DNA from: Dryococelus australis
Taxonomy: Eukaryota > Arthropoda > Insecta > Phasmatodea > Phasmatidae
Direction of reading: 5' to 3'
Assembly: GCA_029891345.1 (NCBI GenBank)
Contig: CM057009.1
Coordinates: 311,588,166 to 311,652,165, forward strand
Length of the DNA stretch: 64,000 nt
Each line of letters starts with the position of its first letter. The first letter of the stretch is position 1. Positions 1 to 10,695 of the stretch are shown piece by piece. Both the position numbers and the translations under genes were made by a program. Below the pieces are notes generated by a model. That model did no database searches. It saw nothing but the letters and a program-made list of their open reading frames with translations, and was not told the origin of the DNA.

Positions 1-1218
1 TCTTGTGTTTTCTAACGTAATTATTGAACGGAACCGATTAATAAAAAATACTTGTATGAATCGATGGGACGTGAATGAAGCATCCGATATTTTATTGCAA
101 GTATTCGAAACAACGCCTTATGGTAGTTTTACTTCGTAGTGACCTACTTCCATGCTGTCCGACTTTAACATAAGCTGTATTCAAAAATCTATCTTTCCGA
201 AAGGTCACACGAGGTTTCCTCATTGTTCTTCCCCTTCCTTCCTCGTTATTATAATTGATATTCAGAACATCCTTTATTATATTCAGTCACTCCACGATTA
301 TTCTATGCAGTTGAGTACTATCTAACTGATATACTACGTAACTAACTAGATGTTTAATTATTTAATGCAGAAATATAGCACCTACAAAAAATTCGTAAAA
401 ATTTTTTATTTGTCACTCATTTTTATTTGTTACGTATTTGTTTGCAGTCATACTGCTTTAATTTTTAACACTTGTAGTATACTGTGTATCTGGAACACAA
501 TTGGGTTATTTGGTGCACCTATTATTCTAATTATTACACTGTAAATAAATAAAAATCCCCTCAGCGTGTAATGTAAATAATGTTAGCTAGCAGGCTGAAA
601 TTTTATAAATAAGTAAATGTATAAACTGTATTAATAACAAATATTGATATTGTCTGTTCAGTAGCAAAAAAATGTAATCTTTTTCTGTTTGTAAATTGGG
701 ATTTACCTAATGATTTGCATTAAGGTTGTAGTAAATATTGTATGTAATATAAGGTTAAACTAAAATAACTGGTATTATCATGAAACTGCCAAAAATTGGC
801 AAACATTATTCTATTATTTATTCTAAATAAATTTAGTAAATTACACTCATATTTTATTAACGGCTGTTTAATAAACGTGATTCAGTTCAAATAACAGTTT
901 GATCATTTTTAAGAGACTTGATGTACTTATCAGTTGGTTTTTATTGCACACATTTAACTGATTATACCTTTATTACAAAAAAAAATACTCAGCACACTAG
1001 GCGATTTCAAAAAATATCTCGACTCTCTATCCTTGCATGTCCTTTACTATGTATGTCTAACTTGACGTAAATAAAAAAAACACGTTTTGTGGATGTTACG
1101 TCAATATAAGTGCGCGAATATAAAGAAAATCATCATTTACTTGAGTAATTATTATTAAAACCATAGTCTACTCGCTGTTATTGCAATCATTCTAAGCCAA
1201 ATATCCGCATATTTTGTT
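1..1218. other. AT-rich intergenic DNA, no gene seen
   Basis: The stretch is AT-rich with frequent stops in all frames. The only open stretch, at 350-544 on +, encodes 64 mostly hydrophobic residues and has no recognisable motif; it looks like chance. No repeat family from elsewhere in the window is recognised here. Confidence 0.7.
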
Positions 1219-1220
1219 TA

Positions 1221-1457
1221 TAGGCTTTTCGCGGTAAAGTGAGCACTTTTTAAGGCCCTCCCACCGGACATTAGCGACTAATAAGCATGTTTCATTGCAG
1301 ACTCAGACATAAAATGTTGAGTGTGGAGAAAGTAAACACCATTTTTTATGAGTCACATGGCAATGTTGATGTTTAAAAGGGGCGGAAAGATAAAAATTGA
1401 CTAAAAGGAAAATTCTGGAAGTGCCTAGAAAGTGCTCACTTTATCGTGAATAGCCTA
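1221..1457. mobile_element. Short MITE (family A), copy 1
   Basis: A 237-bp non-coding element bounded by terminal inverted repeats of about 30 bp. The left end reads TAGGCTTTTCGCGGTAAAGT and the right end is its imperfect reverse complement (core CACTTTATCGTGAATAGCC). It is flanked by TA on both sides (1219-1220 and 1458-1459), the target of Tc1/mariner-type transposases. Copies of the same length class lie at 15.2 and 27.4 kb, and longer copies with the same ends at 10.7, 14.0, 14.5 and 16.4 kb. It has no coding capacity and would need a transposase in trans. Confidence 0.85.
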
Positions 1458-1779
1458 TACTGTCATGTACTGTATGTGTGCATGTGCATTATTAGTACAC
1501 ATAGTGCGTGTGGGTCACACGGTTAGTTTATAAATATTTGGGTCGGAAGAATCTATAATGCGTCGAAGGCTGACAGCAGAACTTAGTAGCGGGGCTTCAG
1601 AAAAGTTTGACGCAGGAATGAACTATCCAAGTCTTTCTTTGCTGCAGTCCGTCGCCCAGGCGGGCAGAAGGGCCAGTGGACCATATCCGTCAGTTCTCCC
1701 TGCTAGCATTCTCGCACTACCGCCTTCCGACTTGGCTACATAGTTGTTCCTCTCTACCCCCTCACACTCCGCGGAATTA

Positions 1780-2414
1780 AGGCTGTGTCCGAATTCGCCT
1801 GAAGTACATACTTGTGCGTACCTGTACCCCGGAAATGACGTCGCAAGTGCTGTCCGAACTGCAAGTGAAGTATACAAGTAAACGAAGTTGTATACTTCTC
1901 GCATACTTCCAGAATATGTGCCGCCATATTGAGAAGCAATTTGTGGGTTACAATTGATTTCCGACATAATTATTTGATTTAAAGTTTAATAGGGCAACGT
2001 TACTCTTTCGTAGACATAGAATTTTGAACTGAGTAAATAATTATAGCAAGTTTCACCTTAAAAAATGTCTAATCAGTAATTTCGTATTTGGCCCATGTTC
2101 CTAACCTACAGAAGCTAAGATAAAAAAAAAAGCAATCCAAACTGCACTTGCGTACAATAATGAAAGACAATTAATGTTAATGTTAATCAAATTTAAATAT
2201 TATTTAATACTTCATTCAACGCCTAAAACTTTCGGCAATCATCAAATTCTTAATCGGAAAATACATGGACATTTAAAGTGGTTAGCTGGCTAATAACTGG
2301 CACCGAAGCCAACAACACTGCCAGTGCGAATTCATCAAGTTTGTGGTGGCAAGGGTAAGTGAAGTATCCAATGATGCAAGTACGCAAGTATATACCTGAG
2401 TTCGGACACGGCCT
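1780..2414. mobile_element. 635-bp non-autonomous DNA transposon with 6-bp target duplication
   Basis: The left end AGGCTGTGTCCGAATTC and the right end (reverse complement AGGCCGTGTCCGAACTC) form clear terminal inverted repeats. GAATTA occurs immediately outside both ends (1774-1779 and 2415-2420), a perfect 6-bp target duplication. Subterminal DNA on both sides is rich in ACTTG/CAAGT motifs, which may be transposase sites. There is no coding potential. Related left ends occur at 13022 and 18947. A 6-bp duplication fits some hAT variants or Dada better than PIF/Harbinger or Tc1/mariner; the superfamily is not settled. Confidence 0.8.
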
Positions 2415-2420
2415 GAATTA

Positions 2421-3100
2421 CACAGCATGGAACTCGTTCCTCCTCAACCCCTCTCAGCCCTGACTCACGGCGTTTTTCGCTGCGCCATCCCGAGTCTCAG
2501 AGCGCTGGTAGCTTTAAATACCGCCGCAAAGTAACAGGACTTCCTTGGCACTATAAACCGTATCAGACACGGCATGAAAAACCATAAATACAAAACAGTA
2601 AATGCTAATAAACGGTGTTTTGTATAAATGAAATGTGACTTGACAGGTACACTGTAAAACATTTATACCATGCTATGTCGTATTTGATATTTATTTTACC
2701 TTTGAAATTAATTATAAAATACAGTGACAAACAAGACATGGCGAACAGTTACCGCAGAAGCTAATCCACCTATAAAACATTAAATTATGAGCGTTTATTC
2801 TTGTTACAATTTCCAAATACGTAACTATAATGCATAAAGATATGGCTGTATTTATCACAGAAATATCCACTTTCTATAATATTCGGTGATTTTAGTGATG
2901 GAAGCCTCCAAGATAGGTTATAAAATTTTACATAAATATTAATTTTTTTACATAAGTTCTAGTAAAATGAATTAAAAACCTTGCAGAAGAGTTTCTTTCA
3001 TCAATATGTAAGTAGAAAAAATGTTTTGGTTGGTTTCTGTGAACTTTAATTTAGCTGAACATTCTCCTTAATAGCCGCCCAAATCTCTCAACTCAACAGA
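2421..3100. other. AT-rich DNA, no gene seen
   Basis: No feature recognised. The minus-strand open stretch at 2465-2662 has no domain signature and no related sequence in the window. Confidence 0.6.
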
Positions 3101-3183
3101 TGGCAGAAGTATACGGAATGTGCATACACGTAGATCTTTAGCAGGGGTTCCAAAAGTGTTGTTCACTCTACCGCGAATAGCCT
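3101..3183. mobile_element. MITE family B, right-end fragment
   Basis: This roughly 83-bp piece matches the last part of the long MITE copies at 14.5 and 16.4 kb: a GTGCATACACGTAGATCTT block followed by a degenerate terminal inverted repeat ending in CCGCGAATAGCC. The left part of the element is missing. Confidence 0.6.
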
Positions 3184-3309
3184 TTACATCTTTATACTAT
3201 GGATGTTATGTGCACCATGTCGATTGTGGACGGAAGCTTACGCAAAAAAAAAGGCGCACCCACTGCTCAACGAATACCGTTGTTTTCGGCGGGAAAAAAT
3301 GCGTCCTTA

Positions 3310-3994
3310 GACTACACTGTCAAATTTTCCCGTCAAACTGCTTCCAATAAGTTTGGTCAAATAATGTTGGACAGTTTCGACATCATTGAAATGTCATAAA
3401 TTCCGCCATAATTGCCTGAAAAGTTGGGTGGCTTCAGTTTCCATCAAACATTTCAATATTGGAGCGGTTCTGAAATTTATTTGATGTTTGACGGTCTCAG
3501 CCAATCACAATCGTGCACGACAAAATTGGACTTCAATAAACTTTAAATTAACTAACCATTTCTGGAAATTAAATAGGTAATGAAGATTATTATTTATATA
3601 GAAGCTGCCTGAGCATGAAAGCTATTACAAGCGAATATTGCGCACAATATTACGGACTCAGAGGCATTAAATTGATTGTGCAGGACACATTTCTGGTAAA
3701 TAAAATTTTTATTTAGTAAAGAAGCGAAAATAAATTACAACATTCCGTAAATTTCTTCCCGTAATGGTCTGCATTGAAAAACAAAAGCAATATCTCACTA
3801 TGGAAATAAACTTTAAAAGTTAATTTAAATAAGATTCTCCCAGTGAAAAATTTGACAGTGTGGCACATTTTCAAACACGTTCTAAGATTATTTGGTAACA
3901 TTGTTGGAGTTAAAAATTTGATACCCCTACTTTGTCTTCAAATTTCATTGTCAAATATAGTTGCAGGTGTAAATTTGACGGTGTGACAGGGGCT
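3310..3994. mobile_element. Possible foldback/MITE element with TTA flanks
   Basis: CACTGTCAAATTT near 3315 and its near reverse complement AAATTTGACGGTGTG near 3971 lie about 650 bp apart in inverted orientation, and TTA is found just outside both (3307-3309 and 3995-3997). An additional internal AAATTTGACAGTGTGGC copy is at 3848. This resembles a non-autonomous PIF/Harbinger-type element, but the inverted match is only about 15 bp, so chance is possible. Confidence 0.4.
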
Positions 3995-3997
3995 TTA

Positions 3998-4644
3998 AGA
4001 TGGGTTTACGATTACAGACTGAAGAATTAAGACTTGTACCTAATGACTCGATAAGCACACTGAAAATAAACAATAAAACTATTTGCAGTTTATGATTGGA
4101 TTAGCAACTGTTAAGTCTAGCCAATCAGAACCGTAGGAGACGAAAGCAACTGACATAATCTGGAAATATGGACTATATAGGGGATTATTTACATATATGT
4201 AATTATTTGTGGTTACATCTTGTGTAATCGTTTTGAAAAACTCGTGATATTATATAGAAGCGGAAATCGATGCCAACGTTGTGCATTTACGTCAATAATT
4301 CTGAAAAGGTTAATTAAAGCGAATTCAATGACCTCTTCCAAGGAAGAAAACATGACTATGTACAGTTCTTTGAATCAAGAGCATTCTGTCTCTCGATTAA
4401 AATAGTTACTTTCATACGATTTCACAACATGACGTAACCTAAATACAAGAAGCAAATACAGTTCCCCCGCCAAAAACAAATGTCACTGGGGTCTGGTTGG
4501 CTATTTCGTGCTGACTTGTACTTAACTCACGCCAAGATCGCACACGACCCGTCAAGACCCGCACACGACAGTCATAAACTAATGCCATTGAATCACATCT
4601 TAAGCACGCGGCGCACTTATTCTGTTAAGTCAATCGTAAGGTTA
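3998..4644. other. No gene seen
   Basis: Ordinary AT-rich DNA. Short open stretches at 4220-4405 and 4480-4698 have no recognisable protein features. Confidence 0.6.
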
Positions 4645-4945
4645 GGCCTCGTCTACAATTGCCGTACCGTACGCAACGTTAGCCACATAAGAAACTGAAT
4701 ACCTGAATGTTAAATGGCTATGTCCCCAACTATGACTCGGCTTGACTTGCATGGCGTGCGTAACGTGAAAGATGGCCAGCTCCGAGTATCGTGCGCCACC
4801 TTTTCAACGCCGGCGAATCAGAATGCAGAACGTCATAATAACCGTAGTAGTCAAATCACGTTTGCAAGAAACGAAAGTGGATTGTATTTGACATCGGATT
4901 CCTGCAGTGCAGTAAAGTGTTATTGTTGTGATTCTTCCCGTAGAG

Positions 4946-4946
<1 letters not shown>

Positions 4947-4983
<37 letters not shown>

Positions 4984-5240
4984 TCGTCTTTATTTGGCGC
5001 ACTTAAGGCAAATCTGCTTATCTTACACCGAACCATTTTTTTTTTGCAATTTACACTTGCTTATTACAGTTTAGAAGAAAAAAAAAAGGTAGTTCTTACA
5101 AATAAACAAACACTGCAGAAAATCAGAAGTCGTTACTAGACATTAACGGAACAGGTAATTATACTAAATAGAGGCATGCATATTTAAGTACTGAGATACG
5201 TATAAATTTAAGTAGTGATTGTTAAGTTTAAACTAGTTGT
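4947..5240 (-). mobile_element. LINE 3'-end fragment, copy 1
   Basis: A (TAA)n run at 4947-4982 is followed by about 260 bp that match 5824-6110 closely, including the block CGTCTTTATTTGGCGCA and shared blocks downstream. Read on the minus strand the unit ends in AATAAAGACGA followed by (TTA)n, the usual layout of a 5'-truncated non-LTR retrotransposon with a simple-repeat tail. No coding sequence is preserved. The clade is not determined. Confidence 0.7.
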
Positions 5241-5596
5241 AACATAAACTTTTGCAATTTCTGCATTCATTATTATAATCTACGTATATTTTTACTCGTT
5301 CTACACTGTCAATGCCAAACACTGTAATATGCATACGTTTTTCACATATGTTTCATTTTTATTTATTTTTATTAATTTTCGTATGTTTAGGATTTTGAAG
5401 AAAAAAAAAATGTTAGAATGGCAATAATTTTTGTGCGAATTCCTTAGTTAACTAGATTTTATTTTTGTTTGTATTTTAATTGATAATTAAATATTTTCAT
5501 TTATTTTTTTGGTCTCACATTGTTGTAATTGTTTCAGCGAATTTATTGTGTTATTTTTATCACCTTCTACGAGATCCGTGACTCTATGACATAGGG
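5241..5596. other. Very AT-rich spacer
   Basis: Homopolymer A and T runs with no open reading frame and no recognised repeat. Confidence 0.6.
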
Positions 5597-5823
5597 AATT
5601 AGGCCGTTAGGAGTGTGTCAGATTAGTTGTTGGGGTAGGAATCCGTCCTATTGGCCGACAGGTTCGAATCTTGCACCCCCATTGGCTAGCGTGATAGCGT
5701 AGGACTCGGCGGGTAATTTCAGTTTGGAGATCGCGCTCTCTCTCTGCCGCCATTTTCCAACAGGTTAAGACCTACATCAGTACGCACGTCCAGAAGTTGG
5801 ACGTAGCATAGGTATTTTAAGTA
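5597..5823 (+). mobile_element. Possible tRNA-derived SINE-like segment
   Basis: GGTTCGAATCTTG at about 5662 resembles a Pol III B box, and the sequence runs straight into the (TAA)n tail of the adjacent LINE fragment. The upstream A box is weak and no second copy is present in the window, so the assignment is tentative. Confidence 0.3.
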
Positions 5824-6120
5824 GTAATAATAATAATAATAATAAATCGTCTTTATTTGGCGCAGTTTAGACATATCTGCCTTCTCTTACACTGTACCAT
5901 TTTACAATTTACACTTGCTTATTACAGTTTAGAAAAAAAATAGTTCTTACAAATTAACAAACACAAATCAGAAGTCGTTACTACACATTAACGGAACACG
6001 TAATTATACTAAATAGAGACATGCATATTTATGTACTGAAAAATGTATAAATTTAAGTGGTGATTATTGAGTTTAAATTAGTCCATAAAACACTGATGAT
6101 GAACTGGCAGGTGTTATACC
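5824..6120 (-). mobile_element. LINE 3'-end fragment, copy 2
   Basis: A second copy of the unit at 4947-5240, again with (TAA)n at its left edge (5824-5846). It extends further, to the block CACTGATGATGAACTGGCAG at about 6089, which also occurs at about 10344. Small indels in A runs distinguish it from copy 1. Confidence 0.7.
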
Positions 6121-6317
6121 AAATGATGCACCATATACACGCAAGGATATAGTATCTTAGGGTGTTGTTAGTTTCTAGAGCTTGTTTAGTTAATGTTGTT
6201 TTGTTTCCACGCCGAGAAGTGTGCTGTAAGCCCCCTCCGTATTGTGAGCCGATGTTTAAGCCGGGTTTCCACGGTGCCTCTTTCCGCGCCTCGAGACGCA
6301 CGGCAAAGCACGCACAG

Positions 6318-6466
6318 AAGCGTGCGCTTTTCCCGGGGAAAAACGAGTTGCCCAGGTGCGCTTTTCCCGGGGAAAAGCGAGTTGCGCAGGGACGCACGAG
6401 CAACGCTGCGCAGGGACGCACGAGCAACCTATCGCCAGCGCGTTGCTCGTGCGTCCCTGTGCGAAC
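6318..6466. repeat. GC-rich subterminal direct and inverted repeats of the Harbinger element
   Basis: GTGCGCTTTTCCCGGGGAAA occurs twice in direct orientation (about 6325 and 6356), each with the palindromic core TTCCCGGGGAA. GCGCAGGGACGCACGAGCAA then occurs twice in tandem and a third time inverted (GTTGCTCGTGCGTCCCTG, about 6441). Such subterminal arrays are commonly transposase-binding regions; the role here is inferred from position only. Confidence 0.75.
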
Positions 6467-6553
6467 GTCTCTTGTAGAATTACCTCTGTGCGTAGCCAAT
6501 TCAGTGTCTGTAGCAATAGACGTTAAGATATATTATAAGTTTTATATTTAAAT

Positions 6554-7480
6554 ATGGAACGGAATCAAGACGTATGCGTAGCATATACTGAGCACTACCG
6601 TGGTCTCGCTCATCTGTGAATGAGTGACGAGATCTGAGCTGCTCTGAACAGCGAGGTCTTGAGAGCCGACGAAAGGTGATTGAAGTGATTATGGAGCGGC
6701 GCCGGAAAGAAGCGGGCGGGGGGGGGGGGGGGGGAAACGGGGGATCCCCGAGGAAAGCCCCGCCGACCAACGCCATCGTCCGGCAAGATTTCCCACTTGC
6801 GAAAATCCGGTGATCCGGCCGGGGATTGAATCCGGTTCGCCTTGGTGGGAGGCGAGCGTGCTGTTCGCTCAGCCACCGTGGCCCCTCCTCAGACGTGGAA
6901 AATTAATTACAAGAACTGCAAAAAAAATACGGTGATTAGAAGTGATGCAGTGCGGGAGTTGGCAACTGAATATGTTTGCTCGCCGGAAGTCGTGCTTGCG
7001 AAAATAAGAAGTCTGCTATCGTATTTCCACGAAGAACATTCCAATGTTACGTTGAGCGGATCTCACAAAGTACACACAAAGTAAATGAAGAAACGTCACC
7101 TACTGCAGCAAACCAACCGACTCTTCCTACAACAGCTGTTCTACATGAGCATTCTACATCAATTGGAATGTTTTCGAAAAAAAAAACGCATGAATTATAC
7201 GGCTGTGGATGAAGCTTACGACTTCATGACTGCCATGAAGAAGATGGAAAATTGGGACGAGGTCAATATTTTCGGCGAATGCGTAGTCAGCATAATACAA
7301 AACAAATCAATGACGCCCCAGCAGCAGTTAGTAGCCCAACATCGCGTTACAAACACATCATTTGAAATAGAAATTCAGCCATATACCACGCAACAACCAT
7401 GCAGTAATGTGGGTGGATATCCTCACTCGCAATCCATAATGTCCTCTCCATCATCCATCAATGTCCATATCCAAGCATAA
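6554..7480 (+). pseudogene. MADF/BESS-type DNA-binding protein (transposon companion), disrupted
   Basis: An ATG at 6554 opens a short peptide ending TEHYR that resembles the start of a MADF domain. A SINE (about 6608-6885) follows, and the reading resumes with WKINYKN and a conserved MADF core ending ATEYVCSPEVVLAKIRSLL (to about 7045). The protein then needs frame changes near 7081 and in the A-run at about 7180-7187 to reach a C-terminal segment with DEAYDFMTAMKKM, similar to the BESS motif found in MADF proteins, and stops at 7480. MADF proteins bind DNA, and in PIF/Harbinger elements such a protein acts with the transposase. The SINE insertion and frameshifts make it non-functional. A host MADF retrocopy is less likely because it lies between the Harbinger ends. 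Confidence 0.7.
6608..6885 (-). mobile_element. tRNA-derived SINE, copy C (inserted in the MADF gene)
   Basis: Read on the minus strand it begins GGGGCCACGGTGGCTGAGCG, has a B-box-like GGATTCAATCCC, then the family body with CGGATTTTCGC and CTCAAGACCTCG near the 3' end. The same order appears at 17.2, 50.8 and 63.7 kb. It contains a run of about 19 G at 6716-6734. It splits the MADF coding region, so it arrived after the Harbinger element. Confidence 0.8.
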
Positions 7481-7750
7481 CCGCCTCTACTTCTGGCCCT
7501 CTTTCGGTAAACAATGCAGATGATTATTGTCCAAGCCCCAATGCTAGTTTGGAGTACCTGGGTTAATTCACGCAACAACCATGCAGTAATGTGGGTGGAT
7601 ATCCTCACTCGCAATCCATAATGTCCTCTCCATCATCCATCAATGTCCATACCCAAGCATAACCGCCTTTACTTCTGGCCCTCTTTCGGTAAACAATGCA
7701 GATGATTATTGTCCAATCCCCAATGCTAATTTGGAGTACCTGGGTTAATA
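7387..7750. repeat. 182-bp tandem duplication
   Basis: Two adjacent units (7387-7568 and 7569-7750) are nearly identical, starting CACGCAACAACCATGCAGTA and ending in GGAGTACCTGGGTTAAT. Only a handful of substitutions distinguish them. The first unit contains the last codons and stop of the MADF pseudogene, so the duplication copied the gene's 3' end within the Harbinger element. Confidence 0.9.
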
Positions 7751-8448
7751 TTACTTTTCGAGTTGTTTTCCTGGGAGGAGCGGCTGTTTACTGGCACATT
7801 GACCTATTGATTGCGTAGTTTATTTGATATTATTCTGATTGTCCTTTATTCGCAAATGTTTGGTTATCTTAACAGCTAAATAAATTACTTTGTAACGTTC
7901 CTCCAATTCGATATGAAACGTGTTCTGTGTATATAATATGCAGTTTGTATCCGTATATCCTTTAAGTATGGCTCTGGGTTGGGCTTGGGATATACAGAAT
8001 GAGTCGTTGTGTATGCTACTTTCCGTTGCGTACTCGCAGGCAATTTCCATTTATCGTTGCATAACAGATTCCCAAGCTCCTCTTTCAGGGGCGTCTGCCA
8101 CACTCCGAAATCACTGTAGACCCTTTAGTAGTGTATGTTTTTTCCTCTTAATTTTCTGAATGATTACGCTCAAACTGGGTTAGCATACATTACCAACTCA
8201 GCCTGTATTCTTTTAATAGGCCTAAATCATTATATAACATTATACACACATACATATTGCCAACACATTAATAAGCACATTGTTGACATGACAACATAGA
8301 GTCATACTGTCACATTCTTTAAATACTATAACCAATGAAGTTTTTAAATATATAAGCTTATGCATGTGTTGTTCGGCTAAAGTGCGCACACCTAAACGTT
8401 ATGGACAAAACAAGGCCACATTTGTGCACGTGCCTTCACATTGTTGTG

Positions 8449-8893
8449 CTAAACTGATGTCAAGGCACGGCAAACCTCTGCAACAATGTGGAAAATAGCT
8501 GTTATCGATATTTTTAATGTGTACACCAAGCCGTGATGAGAATCGCCCGTCGCTAAATACCGCAATGTAACTGCCAATCTTACGTTGCTTGGAATACAGT
8601 TCCTAATATTTGTGTCTTGTTTGGCAATCAAGGGAGCAAACCAACCATAATAAAACTTCAAAGCCTGATGATATCGTGCGAGTAAAGTTCTTAAATAACA
8701 ATTCATTGTTCAGACGAACATCTTCAAGTATGTTACTAAAGTTGTGTTGCTTCAGAAACTCACGCACACACACACACACGCTCACACACAATCTTTTACG
8801 TTTCTTTTGTTTTCGGTGAAGTATTACAAACGCCGCACAAAAACCAGCAGCCAATTCTTCTGTGGACATGTCAACTACTTCAGGAACAGGCAT
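8449..8893 (-). pseudogene. PIF/Harbinger transposase, N-terminal relic
   Basis: Two overlapping minus-strand frames together give a Harbinger-type N-terminal region. The first (8893-8603) starts MPVPEVVDMS and includes a basic stretch and LLFKNFTRTISSGFEVLL. The second (8706-8449) carries AKQDTNIRNCIPSNVRLAVT and RYLATGDS, conserved features ahead of the DDE domain in PIF/Harbinger transposases. A frameshift separates them, and an expanded (CA)n run at about 8761-8800 lies in the coding part. The DDE catalytic domain is not recognisable; a further minus-strand stretch at 8103-7885 may be eroded remains. These transposases cut and paste DNA at a TWA target. Confidence 0.72.
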
Positions 8894-9035
8894 GCGTTGA
8901 TTCCCTACGTGTAAACAGAGAGAGAGAGGAATGCCTCCAGATGCATGCCTCTACCCGCACATGAGGCATGCGCAAAGGCATGCTGAAATGTATGTGTTTC
9001 TGCATGCGCTGCGGCACCGTGGAAATGCGCCTTTA

Positions 9036-10690
9036 CGAGCTCAGGTCAGTTAGTTAGACACTGTGACGTTCCGTGAGCTGTAAGCCACGTTAAGAAACAC
9101 ATTAATTCTACGAGGTTTGAGTACTACTCTACATTTACCTGAGATCCCGTCCTGCTTTCTGCTATAAATGGTATCATCCTGCAAGTAAACTATTTTTCTA
9201 CACTACTAGTTTTTCTACGAGTTTAGTCTATACGTCGTATAGGCCTAAGAGAGCGGCCATTTGTAATAGAACATTCTACACGACGCCATGTTGGCACGAC
9301 GTTTTTAACAGCTAGGAATCAGCATATTTTAACCATAATTTAACCTGAGAGACAGAGTTTTTATTGTTCTGCCACTAAGCTGAGCCAAGTTTAATTTTTC
9401 AAGTAATAATTGCAGACGCTTTCATTCAGCGATTTTTTATTAAGTCACAAAGTGACACGTCAAGCTAATGTATGTTTTTGAATAAGGGTATTGTTAACGA
9501 CCGTTATGTCTGACCACTTCCTGTCGGGAGTGCTAGTTTGAATGATTTCCATAAACCCTTTGCTATTGCCATTCAGGATTTTTAATTAGTGTCATTTACA
9601 GCCAGAATACATATCAATTAAACTAACGAAACTGAATTTGAAATAAAATAATTTGGCTGGAAACTTTTATGTAGTCCGACGTCTTTCCCTATGTGCAAGA
9701 ATAATTGTTTTCACTTCCTCGCCTTCACTGATAACCCAATACTGCATAATTTCTGCATGTCCTTAATGCAATGTAAGTTGCATAATTTCCAGTGTGTGAC
9801 AAATGGTAATGTGGTAAACTAAGGTGAGAGTTCTTCGCATCGAACGTCTGGTTCCAGAGTCTGCAAGGGGCTTGCAGACGTTTTCCTCAGGGGAGAAACA
9901 TTCTATTATCACAGTGCTCAGTTGTAATAAATTGTGCCAAACATATACCTAACCCAAAACACGATATTAACACATGACTTATTTCACACTGTTTTATAAG
10001 CCTATGGGAGAGTATGGTTATGCGAACAGCTCAATAGTACACTACCGTTATTCCACACGTCGTCAAGTATTTTTTATTCAGTGCCACATGGTAATATCCT
10101 GTCCGCTCATATCGTATGTTAATGCTACTTGGAATAGGCCTACAACACGAGCAGCAGGTACATATGGCAGGGCACTTGGCATTGTGTGACGTATGTACTG
10201 CAGGCATGCTACGTGTACGTTTTTCAGTAAGATGGTGTGCATAAACTATAGTAATATTCTGGCTATATTGACACAGGGAAATAAGACGGCTTCGTGTTAA
10301 TTGATTATGTACATATATGTTTACGCTTCATAGCCCATGAATCACTGATGATGAACTGGCAGGTATTAGGCCAACAATGGAAATACGTAAGTAAATCTAT
10401 TAATTCCGTGTTGTTCTAAATAAATACATATAACAAGGAATACCTTTCCTTGGCGCCTATGTATACAATTGATAACCAGGGTAGCCAACGAATGAATGAA
10501 AACTATATCATGAGAACATAAATTATTTCCCGTTCACGTACTCTAATGCGATTGGTCACACAAAACTACAGCAAATTACGTCAGAGTCAATTGCGGACAG
10601 TCGAGATTCAGTCTATCGGCCTGTAAGTAACGCTGTGTAATTCACGGAAATTGTAGATGAGGCTTTAGCGCCGCAGCTCGGGAAGGGGCG
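9036..10690. other. No gene seen; short LINE match near 10344
   Basis: AT-rich DNA without supported coding sequence. CACTGATGATGAACTGGCAG at about 10344 repeats the block seen at the 5' part of the LINE fragment near 6089, suggesting another tiny LINE remnant. Confidence 0.5.
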
Positions 10691-10695
10691 CGCCA

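Larger units (their letters stand above)
6259..9032. mobile_element. PIF/Harbinger transposon with MADF companion gene (decayed)
   Basis: The left end AGCCGGGTTTCCACGGTGCC and the right end (reverse complement AGGCGCATTTCCACGGTGCC) are terminal inverted repeats. TTA lies immediately outside both (6256-6258 and 9033-9035), matching the 3-bp duplication typical of PIF/Harbinger. The element carries a MADF/BESS-like gene on + (6554-7480) and a Harbinger transposase relic on - (8449-8893), the usual two-gene arrangement of this superfamily. Both genes are frameshifted, and a SINE sits inside the first, so this copy is dead. Confidence 0.82.
4645..10664. mobile_element. Putative outer element with TTA duplication (composite, ~6.0 kb)
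   Basis: The left end GGCCTCGTCTACAATTGCCG and the reverse complement of the right end AGCCTCATCTACAATTTCCG match at about 16 of 20 positions, with weaker similarity continuing for a further 15-20 bp. TTA flanks both (4642-4644 and 10665-10667). Taken together these could be the two ends of one PIF/Harbinger-type element into which LINE pieces and the 6259-9032 element later inserted. The alternative is that the two ends belong to different, independently truncated copies of one family. Confidence 0.4.

Noticed and set aside
350..544. Small hydrophobic protein
   Set aside because: AT-rich DNA rich in TTT/ATT codons gives such peptides by chance; no homology or context.
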